A program made the position numbers and the translations under genes. Positions 36,366 to 44,831 of a DNA stretch of 57,712 bases are shown here, one piece after another; within the stretch, counting starts at the first letter, position 1; every line of letters begins with the position of its first letter. Source of the DNA: Bacteroidia bacterium (GTDB lineage Bacteria; Bacteroidota; Bacteroidia; CAILMK01; JBBDIG01). The notes beneath the pieces were generated by a model, which saw only the letters and a program-made list of their open reading frames with translations, was not told where the DNA came from and searched no databases. Location of the stretch: positions 1 through 57,712 of the forward strand of contig JBBDIG010000060.1 of the NCBI GenBank assembly GCA_040880525.1, in the 5' to 3' direction.

Positions 36366-39300
36366 ATGAAGCGCTTATTACTCTATACCACCCTATCTCT
36401 GTTGCTCGCAGTAGGTTCTACCTCAGAATTAGGTGCTACTCATCTTATTGGTGGGAAGCTGGATTATCAGCAGGTTGGCCAGGATACTTTTCTGGTGACA
36501 TTTACTGCTTACCGAGACTGCAATGCAATAGCATTGGATTCCTTCCAGTTGAACATTGATGGAGTTGGATTTAGTTATGCAGATTCCATGTACATCCATT
36601 CATCCCTGGGAAAAGATATAACCCCGGTTTGTGATAGTTCCGAGTCCCGCTGTTCGAATAGTTCTTCCACTTTCCCTTATGGAATTGAACGATACAGCTA
36701 CACGGCCTTAATCGTACTTCAGGGAACCGGATGTGAATATCGACTCTCGATTACAGAATGTTGTTATAGTACCAACATCTCCACCACCGTAAGCGGGGGG
36801 CCAATGTATTTTGAAGCCATAATAAACGGTTGTCTCTCCTCACCAAATTCCTCACCGGAATTGGCAGATCCCGTGTTGATCACCTGTGCCGGATCATGTG
36901 TAATTGGTAACATGGGCGCAATTGAGCCAGATGGTGATTCATTGGTGTTTTCTCTTGTTCCACCGTTGAATGCTAGCGGAACTCCAGTCTCTTACTATTC
37001 GCCCTACTCTTACGATAAGCCTCTGTATTTTAATGGTTTTCCCAATGCCAATCTCCCGCCATCACCCCCCTTATGCCGGGGGTTTGCTTTAGACCCTGTA
37101 ACAGGGAGCTATATATTTAGACCAATGCAATCCCAAGTTACTGTTTGGAGTTGGGGAATAGAAGAATACAGGAATGGAGTTAGAATTGGATATACAGCCA
37201 TGACTGCCCAGCTTTTGGTGATGGCCTGCCCCAACAATGACATTCCCTATTTAGTAGAAAGTTCAAACGCCCTCGGCAAATCCATCACTGCCTGTGCCGG
37301 TCAGTCTCTCTGCTTTGATATAGAAACTCGTGATGATGATATATCTGACACAGTTGCCTTAACTTGGAGTAATAATATCCCAGGAGCATCATTTACCGTA
37401 TCTGGAGACACCGCTAAAACCGGCACCTTTTGCTGGACACCGGATTCGTCCCATATTCGTTCGCAACCGTATACTTTCACTGTTACGGCCACTGATAATG
37501 CATGTCCTATGGTGGGAAAGGTAACAAAGGCTTATTCAATTAAAGTGGTGGAAGCCCCGGAAGCCAGTATCCGTATAATAAACCACATTGGCTGCGGTAA
37601 GTACAGTTTTGATGTTTCAGGGTATAATATGACACCTGCCGGCATAGAATGGTGGATTGACAGCCAGATGGTTGCGACCACTGAGGGCTACATGCACCAG
37701 TTCAAGACCGGGGGCAACCATGTTGCAGAGCTCCGGGTGAAGGGGTTGCACTGCACTACGTCCTACATTGATACGCTCAAAGTGCCGCTGGTAAATCAGT
37801 TGACTATCGGACCCGACACCACGGTTTGTACCGGAAATACTTTCAGGATTAACTCAATCTACTCCGGCTGGCCGGTGGAAGAGTACAACTGGAGCAATGG
37901 CGATACTACATCTTATGCTGACATACTGGTATCTTCTGATACCACAGTGATGCTGTCTGTAATGGATAGCCTGGGCTGCCTCATCAGCGACACGATCCAT
38001 ATTACCGCAACTTATACGCCCTGGATTGGTCTGGGTCCTGACCGCAATATTTGCCAAACCAGCCAGGCTAAACTGAGCGTGGGTGTTTCCTCTAACTATC
38101 CTGATGATACCATCGTCTCCTGGGAATGGTATGATGCCGTCTTAAACAAACAGCTCAGTTCTGACAGCACTTTTACAATAGGGGCCACAGGGACTTATGC
38201 GGTAGTTGTAAATACACTTTATGGTTGCACGGCAACGGATACCGTAATGATATTTGACCAGCGCCCGGCAGTCTCAGCCGGAAGCGCGGTAGAACTCTGC
38301 CTCTATGATACGCTGGCTTTACAAGGTTCTCCGGCAGGTGGTACATGGACCGGGGCGGGCATTACCGGGAATTCCTTTTACGCAGATTCGGCCGGGACAG
38401 GGAATTTTGAGCTTATTTACAAAATTGTGGATACTACTACAGGCTGCGACAATCAGGATACACTTGCGGTCACTGTTTTTGGATTGCCAAATGCCGATGC
38501 AGGAAATGACACCTTTATTTGCGCAGGCGACACGATCCAACTCCAGGCATCTGGCGGTATGTTTTATACCTGGACCGCCTGCCCGGAACTGGATCAATTC
38601 AATATTGCAAACCCAAATGCCTTCCCCGATCACAAGAAAACTTTTCTGGTTCTGGTAACCGATTATAACAGTTGCAAGGCCATTGATTCAGTGACGGTGG
38701 ATGTGGACACTGCCTGCGTTTGGCCGGGGGATGCAGATTATGATGGCGTGGTCAATAATTTCGATTTGCTTGCACTGGGCCTCGCTTATGGGAACACCGG
38801 CCCTGTTCGGCCCAATGCCAGTATCGCTTTCACGGGGCAGCCTGCTTATTTATGGGACAGTGTATTTGCCAGCGGCCGCAATCAAAAGCACGCTGATTGT
38901 AATGGCGACAGCATCGTTACAGCAGCGGATACCACGGCTATTTCACAGAATTACACGCTTACCCACAGCAAGTGGCGGTTGAATAAACGCAATGGTGGGA
39001 TCCCCCTGTATTTCACGGTGGAGAATGATTCCGTAAATATCTCAGATACAGTCACAACGTTTATCAATCTTGGAGATTCAGCCACCCCTGCTGCAGATGT
39101 ATATGGTGTCGCCTTTACCGTAACCTATTCCGCAAATCTGGTGGACAGCGGCAGCCTCAGTTTCGACTATTCCATGTCGTGGCTTGGCCAACCAAGTGAA
39201 CTGCTTTACATAGCGAAGGATTTCTATGGCCTTGGTAAAGCAGATGTTGCCATCACCCGGATTGACCAGATTGCGAAGGCGGGGAAAGGTCGTATCAGCA

Positions 39301-39725
39301 AAATGACCCACGTAATTACCGACAACATTGACGGTAAAAACGGCAACGCCCATCCGCTCGTGCTGGACATCAGCAATGTAAAACTTATCAATGCCAGTGG
39401 AGATACAATTGAGGCCAGTTCAGTACCCGACACAATATCTGTACTGGAGGAGCCTTCCGGGATTGCGTCCAAAACCAACATGAGCCATGAGATACAACTT
39501 TACCCCAACCCGGCATCAGGCATGTTTACGCTCCAAACTGGCGATATCTCCGTCCAGGAAGTTTATATCTCAGATATGCTCGGAAAGCAAATGCAATTGA
39601 AGCCATCGGAAGTGGCCACAGGGAATTTGACATATTCAGTAAATGACCTCAATGATGGTGTGTACTTCGTTACAGTGGTTACTTCAAAAGGATTGACCGT
39701 AAAGAAGTTATTGATTCAAAATTGA
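36366..39725 (+). CDS. T9SS-secreted multi-domain surface protein with dockerin-like segment
   Basis: A 1119-residue exported protein. The signal peptide ends near residue 24 (LGATHLIGG). The N-terminal region has the ATH(L/I)xGG...FTAYRDCN pattern of a large Bacteroidota surface-protein family. Several PKD/Ig-like domains follow (about 300-760, for example VNAGNDTFICAGDTIQL-like strands). At about 782-850 there is a dockerin-like stretch with two calcium-loop motifs (DADYDGVVNNFD and DCNGDSIVTAAD). The C-terminus is a T9SS type A sorting domain (LYPNPASGMFTL...VYFVTVVTSKGLTVKKLLIQN). Presumed role: a cell-surface or secreted structural/adhesive protein. A strong terminator follows. Confidence 0.88.
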   Translation: MKRLLLYTTLSLLLAVGSTSELGATHLIGGKLDYQQVGQDTFLVTFTAYRDCNAIALDSFQLNIDGVGFSYADSMYIHSSLGKDITPVCDSSESRCSNSSSTFPYGIERYSYTALIVLQGTGCEYRLSITECCYSTNISTTVSGGPMYFEAIINGCLSSPNSSPELADPVLITCAGSCVIGNMGAIEPDGDSLVFSLVPPLNASGTPVSYYSPYSYDKPLYFNGFPNANLPPSPPLCRGFALDPVTGSYIFRPMQSQVTVWSWGIEEYRNGVRIGYTAMTAQLLVMACPNNDIPYLVESSNALGKSITACAGQSLCFDIETRDDDISDTVALTWSNNIPGASFTVSGDTAKTGTFCWTPDSSHIRSQPYTFTVTATDNACPMVGKVTKAYSIKVVEAPEASIRIINHIGCGKYSFDVSGYNMTPAGIEWWIDSQMVATTEGYMHQFKTGGNHVAELRVKGLHCTTSYIDTLKVPLVNQLTIGPDTTVCTGNTFRINSIYSGWPVEEYNWSNGDTTSYADILVSSDTTVMLSVMDSLGCLISDTIHITATYTPWIGLGPDRNICQTSQAKLSVGVSSNYPDDTIVSWEWYDAVLNKQLSSDSTFTIGATGTYAVVVNTLYGCTATDTVMIFDQRPAVSAGSAVELCLYDTLALQGSPAGGTWTGAGITGNSFYADSAGTGNFELIYKIVDTTTGCDNQDTLAVTVFGLPNADAGNDTFICAGDTIQLQASGGMFYTWTACPELDQFNIANPNAFPDHKKTFLVLVTDYNSCKAIDSVTVDVDTACVWPGDADYDGVVNNFDLLALGLAYGNTGPVRPNASIAFTGQPAYLWDSVFASGRNQKHADCNGDSIVTAADTTAISQNYTLTHSKWRLNKRNGGIPLYFTVENDSVNISDTVTTFINLGDSATPAADVYGVAFTVTYSANLVDSGSLSFDYSMSWLGQPSELLYIAKDFYGLGKADVAITRIDQIAKAGKGRISKMTHVITDNIDGKNGNAHPLVLDISNVKLINASGDTIEASSVPDTISVLEEPSGIASKTNMSHEIQLYPNPASGMFTLQTGDISVQEVYISDMLGKQMQLKPSEVATGNLTYSVNDLNDGVYFVTVVTSKGLTVKKLLIQN

Positions 39726-39735
39726 TATGTAAAAA

Positions 39736-39768
39736 GAAAAGATCCTGCTGACAACGCGGGATCTTTTC
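39736..39768. terminator. Bidirectional terminator between convergent genes
   Basis: Stem GAAAAGATCC (39736-39745) pairs perfectly with GGATCTTTTC (39759-39768), with A-rich and T-rich flanks that suit both strands. It separates the T9SS gene from the convergent helicase gene, whose stop codon abuts it. Confidence 0.88.
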
Positions 39769-41120
39769 TATACCGTATCTTTCTCTGCTATCACATTGAA
39801 GATTCCCTTCTTTACTTCCTGGCTGAAAGAGCGAATACGATGGTGAATGAATATATCGCGCGGAGCGATGCGCGAAAGAAGGTGCAACCCATCAAAAGAG
39901 GTGCAACGGCTCAGTGCCACATATACCTGGCCGCCAGCAAAGGCCCCGCGTCCCAGGTCTATCACCACCTTCTCGAAAGTAAGTCCCTGGCTTTTGTGAA
40001 TAGTGATGGCCCAGGCAAGCTTTAGCGGGTATTGAGTAAATGTGCCTTTTACGTCAGCAGATATCTTGTTTTGCCCTGCATTGAATTCATAGCTGAGATT
40101 TTCCCACGTTTCCGGCTGCACAGTGTGGATCTCTCCATCATCCGTTTTTACCTTAATATAATCATCACCAAGTTCATGAACCTGGGCAATGGTACCATTT
40201 ACCCAACGTCTTTCTGCGTCATTTTTTACGAACATTACCTGTGCCCCTTCCTTCAGGAACAGGTTAAGATCTGTTGGGAAACGGGAAGGCTCAAATTCTT
40301 TTGAGACGGTACCTTCATAGCCGTATTTCTGAGCGTTCAGTTGCTCAAGTTGCTGATTGTTGATGCGTTGCGCAATGGCATTGGTGCTGGTAAGCGTAAT
40401 GGTAAATTCCTTCTGCCGGGCTTCCTCTGGCCGGATAAAGCGCTCATTCAACCGGTCAAGATGCTCGCGGGCGGGTTGTCCGTGCCGCACGCGCTCCAGC
40501 AGCCCGATGAACTCCCGGTTTTTTTGCCTGTAAATTTTCTTCAGTTCAAGCAATGGCAGTTTCATCCCACGGATCACATAAGAATCGAAAAAAAAGGGAC
40601 TGGGGTAGAGTTGTGTAAATATTTGTTGCTCTCCCGGATTTTTCCCCACTACCGGCTCCAATTGAAAGAGATCACCAATCAGCACCACCTGCTTGCCGCC
40701 AAAGGGCAGCGCTTTGTTTCCGGTATTCAGCCGCAGCGATTGATCAATGGCATCCAAAACGTCTGCCCTCACCATACTGGCCTCGTCAATTACCAGCACG
40801 TCCATGCGATTGATGATCTTCCAGCGGGAGCTATCCTTTTTAAATGGCTGGATCTCGCTATCATTCGGCAGCAGCGGCCTGATGGGAAGGCGGAAAAAAC
40901 TGTGGATGGTAACGCCATTTACATTTATCGCGGCAATGCCGGTAGGTGCCACCACTACGAACTCCTTTTTCACATGCTCCCGCACATATTGTAAAAAAGT
41001 GGATTTTCCGGTTCCCGCCCTGCCGGTCAGGAAGAAACTCTGGTTGGTCTTCTGCACCAACTCCAGTGCCTGCAGGAACTCCTTATTTTCAAGATCAATT
41101 TTTCCCTGGACGGGGCGCAT
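39768..41120 (-). CDS. Pif1/RecD-like superfamily 1B DNA helicase
   Basis: A 450-residue helicase core. Walker A is GRAGTGKS (33-40). Motif II is VLVIDEAS at about 110-117. GVTIHSFF, DLFQLEP (motif III region) and the C-terminal AITIHKSQGLTF and VYVALSRC motifs (V and VI) define the Pif1/RecD2/Dda group, 5'-to-3' helicases that unwind DNA at forks, G-quadruplexes or during repair. It lacks an obvious N-terminal extension. It lies alone on the minus strand between convergent and divergent neighbours. The motif set is complete, so it should be active. Exact pathway is unknown. Confidence 0.92.
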   Translation of the reverse strand: MRPVQGKIDLENKEFLQALELVQKTNQSFFLTGRAGTGKSTFLQYVREHVKKEFVVVAPTGIAAINVNGVTIHSFFRLPIRPLLPNDSEIQPFKKDSSRWKIINRMDVLVIDEASMVRADVLDAIDQSLRLNTGNKALPFGGKQVVLIGDLFQLEPVVGKNPGEQQIFTQLYPSPFFFDSYVIRGMKLPLLELKKIYRQKNREFIGLLERVRHGQPAREHLDRLNERFIRPEEARQKEFTITLTSTNAIAQRINNQQLEQLNAQKYGYEGTVSKEFEPSRFPTDLNLFLKEGAQVMFVKNDAERRWVNGTIAQVHELGDDYIKVKTDDGEIHTVQPETWENLSYEFNAGQNKISADVKGTFTQYPLKLAWAITIHKSQGLTFEKVVIDLGRGAFAGGQVYVALSRCTSFDGLHLLSRIAPRDIFIHHRIRSFSQEVKKGIFNVIAEKDTV

Positions 41121-41354
41121 AATTTGGATTTGAGATTAAAATGAAAATGAGGGCGTAAAGATAGAATATGACTTGAGGGCTGGAAAATTTAAGACTTCCT
41201 GGCAACAAAGAAGTGCAAATGCTGCGGAGATATACATTAAGCAAAAGGTTCCCAGGTGTTGGATATTCCTTGTAATGATGAAAAGCAATTTCCCGAAGTA
41301 TCTTTTCCGGAATTAAAGCGTGGAGGCATTTCCTCCCATTCCTGCATTACCCCG

Positions 41355-41362
41355 TAATTTTG
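41355..41362 (+). promoter_or_regulatory. Putative -7 promoter box immediately before surE
   Basis: TAATTTTG is an exact TAnnTTTG match that ends 4 nt before the surE ATG. If used, transcription would start at about the start codon and give a leaderless or nearly leaderless mRNA. No convincing -33 box was seen. Confidence 0.4.
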
Positions 41363-41366
41363 CCGA

Positions 41367-42194
41367 ATGAAGAAAAAGCCCACAGAGGAAAAACCTATTA
41401 CCACAAAGAAGGAGAGGAGGAAAGGGAAAAAACCTGTAATCCTTGTATGTAATGATGATGGGATTACTGCTCCGGGAATCCGGGCACTGGTGGATGCAGT
41501 CCGGCCGCTTGGCGAGCTGGTGGTGGTAGCGCCCGATAGTCCGCAATCAGGAATGGGCCATGCAATAACGGTGGGGCGTCCCCTGCGGCTCGACAAGGTG
41601 GATGAGTTTAAAGGCGTGGACTGCTACCAGTGTTCAGGAACTCCGGCAGATTGCATTAAGCTGGCAACGGATGTGGTGCTGCATCACAAACCCGATCTGA
41701 TTGTTTCCGGGATCAATCACGGATCTAATTCTTCCATCAACGTCATTTATTCCGGAACGCTGTCGGCAGCTATGGAAGGTGCTATCGAAGGTATTCCATC
41801 GGTAGGCTTCAGCCTGCTGGACTTTTCGCTTGATGCCGATATGAAAGCGGCTGCCAGAATTGCCCGTATGATCGCTGAGCGCATTCTGAAATATGGCCTG
41901 CCGGAGGGTACGCTGCTCAACGTGAATATTCCCACCGTGCCTTATGAAAATTTAAAGGGTATTAAAATTTGCCGCCAGGCATCTGCTAAATGGGAAGAGG
42001 AATTCGATCAGCGCGTAGATCCGCGCGGCCGTGATTATTATTGGCTGGTGGGCAAATTCACCAACTATGATAAAGGTGAAGATACCGATGAATACGCCCT
42101 TGCCCATAACTACGTTTCAGTTGTGCCTGTTCACTTCGACTTTACAGCGCATTTTGCCGTACCCGCTCTCAATAAATGGGATCTCAATGTTTAA
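41367..42194 (+). CDS. surE: 5'/3'-nucleotidase SurE
   Basis: A 275-residue metal-dependent nucleotidase. The catalytic CNDDG motif is at about 28-32, the APDSPQSGMGHAIT loop follows at about 57-70, and the SGINHGSNSSINVIYSGT segment completes the active site. Active enzymes form dimers or tetramers and dephosphorylate nucleotides during stress or stationary phase. The first 22 residues are a lysine-rich extension that many SurE proteins lack; no internal Met is available before VILVCNDDG, so the ATG at 41367 is the only candidate. It overlaps the next small membrane-protein gene by 8 nt and is followed by lpxB, suggesting one transcript. Confidence 0.95.
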   Translation: MKKKPTEEKPITTKKERRKGKKPVILVCNDDGITAPGIRALVDAVRPLGELVVVAPDSPQSGMGHAITVGRPLRLDKVDEFKGVDCYQCSGTPADCIKLATDVVLHHKPDLIVSGINHGSNSSINVIYSGTLSAAMEGAIEGIPSVGFSLLDFSLDADMKAAARIARMIAERILKYGLPEGTLLNVNIPTVPYENLKGIKICRQASAKWEEEFDQRVDPRGRDYYWLVGKFTNYDKGEDTDEYALAHNYVSVVPVHFDFTAHFAVPALNKWDLNV

Positions 42195-42468
42195 AAGAAA
42201 TCATGTAGTTTTTGGGCTCCTGATAAGTATCGTCTTAACGATGGCCACATTTGCCCTGCTCTTCGCGCTGAATTTTTATATAAGCAGGGTTCTACTGGAC
42301 AGGAATCCCATTCTTTCATTTAATATCCTTCTTATTTTTTCCATTGCCATCAACTTTTTACCGCTCAATTATTACACAAAAGTCCGGGCTTTTAATACCG
42401 CAAAAGGTGTAATGGCTGGCGTGTTTCTCTTTGCTCTGTTCTACGTTTACCGTACTTTTTTTATTTAA
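42187..42468 (+). CDS. Small three-helix membrane protein
   Basis: A 93-residue protein starting at ATG 42187, 8 nt inside surE (ATGTTTAA overlap). It has three hydrophobic segments (about 7-27, 39-55, 69-90) with no conserved polar motif that I recognise. A longer version of this frame opening at 42031 would overlap surE heavily and is not believable. Translational coupling to surE and the 21-nt gap to lpxB suggest an operon of surE, this gene and lpxB. Possibly a small envelope factor; function unknown. Confidence 0.7.
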   Translation: MFKRNHVVFGLLISIVLTMATFALLFALNFYISRVLLDRNPILSFNILLIFSIAINFLPLNYYTKVRAFNTAKGVMAGVFLFALFYVYRTFFI

Positions 42469-42489
42469 TATAAAAGCAGGCGCTGCAGG

Positions 42490-43602
42490 ATGAAATATTA
42501 CATCGTGGCCGGAGAGGCTTCAGGCGACCTGCACGGAAGCAACCTGATAAAAGCTTTGAAGCAGGAAGACGCGGCAGCAGAATTCCGGTTCTGGGGTGGT
42601 GACCAAATGGCAGCAGAGGCGGGTCCACCCGTCAAACACATTGAGGAGCTGGCCTTCATGGGTTTCAAAGAGGTGGTGCTGAACCTGCGGACCATAATGC
42701 GAAACCTGCGATTCTGCAAACAGGATATTCTCGCTTATAAGCCTGACGTGCTGATCCTGATTGATTATCCCGGATTCAATCTTCGGCTTGCGCAATTCAC
42801 CCAAAAAAATGGCATTCGCGTCTGCTACTACATTTCGCCACAGGTCTGGGCCTGGAAAGAGAGCCGTGTAAAAAAGATAAAGCGAACAGTAGGCAAGATG
42901 CTGGTGATCCTTCCCTTTGAGGAAGAGTTTTACAAAAAGCATCAATATGAAGTCACTTTTGTTGGGCATCCGCTGGTAGATGTAGTGGACGAATTTCGGC
43001 CGGATCCCAATTTCCGTGAAAAGAACTCCCTGACAGAAAAACCGCTTGTGGCGCTGGTGCCGGGCAGTCGCAAGCAGGAGATTAGCAGCATGTTGCCGCT
43101 AATGCTGAATGCTGCGAAGGAATTCCCGGCTCATCAGTTCGTGATTGCAGGAGCACCCGGTATCCGCCCCGAATTTTACCGGCAATTCATGGAAGGGCAG
43201 GATGCAGCCATAGTCTACGGCCAGACATATAATCTGTTTTCCCATGCGAGTGCCGGCTGCGTCACCTCCGGTACGGCTACTTTGGAGGCAGCGCTTTTTA
43301 AGATGCCTGAAGCTGTTTGCTACAAAGGCCATAAGCTTTCGTTCTGGGTGGCGACCAAGCTGGTAAAGGTGAAATACATTTCACTGGTGAACATCATTAT
43401 GGATAAGCTGGTAGTCCGGGAACTGATCCAGCGGGATTTTACCCTTGCAAACCTGCGCCAGGAATTGGACAGGTTGCTGAATGACGATGCCTACCGGAAA
43501 TCTATGCTTGAAAATTATACAGCCTTGCAACAGCGGCTGGGGAGGGGAGGTGCGTCAGCAAAGGCCGCGAAGATCATCGTGGAATGGATTAGCAGTGATT
43601 GA
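42490..43602 (+). CDS. lpxB: Lipid-A-disaccharide synthase
   Basis: A 370-residue GT-B glycosyltransferase that joins UDP-2,3-diacylglucosamine and 2,3-diacylglucosamine-1-phosphate during lipid A synthesis at the inner membrane. It begins with the LpxB N-terminal motif YIVAGEASGDLHGSNL (residues 3-18). FMGFKEV at 54-60 and ISPQVWAWKESRVKKI at about 114-129 are family signatures, and VTSGTATLEAAL at about 258-269 is the donor-binding region. It shows the organism makes lipid A. A terminator hairpin and a convergent tRNA-Ala lie after it. Confidence 0.97.
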   Translation: MKYYIVAGEASGDLHGSNLIKALKQEDAAAEFRFWGGDQMAAEAGPPVKHIEELAFMGFKEVVLNLRTIMRNLRFCKQDILAYKPDVLILIDYPGFNLRLAQFTQKNGIRVCYYISPQVWAWKESRVKKIKRTVGKMLVILPFEEEFYKKHQYEVTFVGHPLVDVVDEFRPDPNFREKNSLTEKPLVALVPGSRKQEISSMLPLMLNAAKEFPAHQFVIAGAPGIRPEFYRQFMEGQDAAIVYGQTYNLFSHASAGCVTSGTATLEAALFKMPEAVCYKGHKLSFWVATKLVKVKYISLVNIIMDKLVVRELIQRDFTLANLRQELDRLLNDDAYRKSMLENYTALQQRLGRGGASAKAAKIIVEWISSD

Positions 43603-43625
43603 AACCAGAGAAAGTGTCGTAAATA

Positions 43626-43654
43626 AAACAGGCAGCCCGGATTGGACTGCCTGT
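43626..43654. terminator. Terminator between lpxB and convergent tRNA-Ala
   Basis: AACAGGCAG (43626-43634) pairs with CTGCCTGTT (43646-43654), flanked by A-rich and T-rich ends on both sides, so it can serve both the lpxB transcript and the tRNA transcribed toward it. Confidence 0.8.
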
Positions 43655-43658
43655 TCTT

Positions 43659-43732
43659 GTGGAGGATATCGGATTCGAACCGATGACCCCTTGCATGCCA
43701 TGCAAGTACTCTAGCCAACTGAGCTAATCCCC
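43659..43732 (-). tRNA. tRNA-Ala (anticodon GGC)
   Basis: A 74-nt cloverleaf on the minus strand. Acceptor GGGGGAT pairs with ATCCTCC (one G-U), with discriminator A. The anticodon stem-loop is CTTGC-ATGGCAT-GCAAG, so the anticodon is GGC. The T arm contains GGTTCGAATCC. The 3' CCA is not encoded. Confidence 0.96.
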
Positions 43733-44092
43733 CGCATTGGGGTGCAAAAATCCATATTTATTTTAGAAAAATACAAGAACATTGGGATTTCTATTTTATG
43801 TCTGATATTTACTCGCTGCTTCTAAGCACCTTGTCTCCTCATATTAACCGCAATAGGTGGGCGAAAACGTAGGCTCAGAGATAACGATAAACTGTTTGCA
43901 ACCTGTGGTGAGTCTGCAATAGCGCTATTCCATTTCTATTCCGGCTTGGCAGCGTGAAGAATAGATTCCCGGAAGGAGGGGGAGGAAGGATGTATAAGAT
44001 AAAAACATTTATATCATTATTAAAGCCTTGAGGTATATTTGCAGGGCTTTTTGCATGAAACAAATTTTTCTAATCTACAAATCTTACAGCAC
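43733..44092. other. Intergenic region, no gene seen
   Basis: About 360 nt upstream of both tRNA-Ala (minus) and the lipoprotein gene (plus). No open frame of interest is present. It includes a G-rich patch (GGAAGGAGGGGGAGGAAGG) at about 43972-43990 with no recognised role. Confidence 0.4.
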
Positions 44093-44542
44093 ATGAAAAC
44101 CTTAAAATTAATTTGCTTTGTTGTGGTCGCTGGTGTTGCGTTTACTGCCTGCAGCAAAGAAAAACGTCTGGAAAAAAGACTTACCAAGAAAGAGGGCGTT
44201 TGGAATATTACTTCCCTGGAGTACAAGTATTTTGCTGATGGAGCCCTCTACGAGGATAGAACTTTTAGCAATGTAGGTAGCTTCGAATTTGAAGAAACTA
44301 GTGGGACTATGCGCTTAGACAGCGCCCTGTTTGGCGATTCCGCCATGTCCATTCCATTTACCTGGGACAACACTGAAGATATGGTAACGGTGTATACTGC
44401 TGACTTTGACACTTTGGCGTTTACTGTAGAAACAGATGAAAAGAAAGAGCAGGTTTGGTTCAGAGCTCAGGAATTTTATAACGCCACTGCTGATGAAGAT
44501 ATAAGGGAAGAGTTCCGGTATACTCTTATCAGGGAAGATTGA
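44093..44542 (+). CDS. Small lipoprotein, lipocalin-like
   Basis: A 149-residue lipoprotein when started at ATG 44093, which gives the signal MKTLKLICFVVVAGVAFTAC with a lipobox at FTAC. A frame open from 44039 would add 18 residues before this signal and is less likely. The mature part (KEGVWNITSLEYKYFADG..., FEETSGTMRL, and RYTLIRED) has the pattern of small Bacteroidota lipocalin-like proteins that form a beta-barrel in the outer leaflet or periplasm. Its ligand is unknown. A terminator hairpin follows the stop codon. Confidence 0.8.
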   Translation: MKTLKLICFVVVAGVAFTACSKEKRLEKRLTKKEGVWNITSLEYKYFADGALYEDRTFSNVGSFEFEETSGTMRLDSALFGDSAMSIPFTWDNTEDMVTVYTADFDTLAFTVETDEKKEQVWFRAQEFYNATADEDIREEFRYTLIRED

Positions 44543-44573
44543 TTAACTGACGTTTTTCAGCGTATATTATAGC

Positions 44574-44602
44574 AAAAGGCTGCCCGGTGGGTGGCCTTTT
44601 TA
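44574..44602 (+). terminator. Terminator after the lipocalin-like lipoprotein gene
   Basis: AAAAGGC (44574-44580) pairs with GCCTTTT (44594-44600) within a T-rich context. The stem is short, so the confidence is moderate. Confidence 0.6.
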
Positions 44603-44783
44603 GTTAGGCCGTCAATGATTTTATAAAGATTGTATTAAACTTTCAAAAAGGGAAATTTCTCCCTTCTGGCGAGCCGGGTATTTGAATCTCCTTTCTCTTT
44701 TTAATACGAGACCTTTCCATTTTTTTAAGAATCTTTAACCTTCTGGTATATGGCCTTTCACAGGCTGAACATGGATTTTTAAT

Positions 44784-44791
44784 TACTTTTG
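44784..44791 (+). promoter_or_regulatory. Putative -7 promoter box for the S46 peptidase gene
   Basis: TACTTTTG is an exact TAnnTTTG match 40 nt before the preferred ATG at 44832. The -33 position shows no clear TTTG, so only the -7 box is called. Confidence 0.45.
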
Positions 44792-44831
44792 CCCGTTTAT
44801 TTACCAATCTGATAATTTGAAAAGCAACGAA

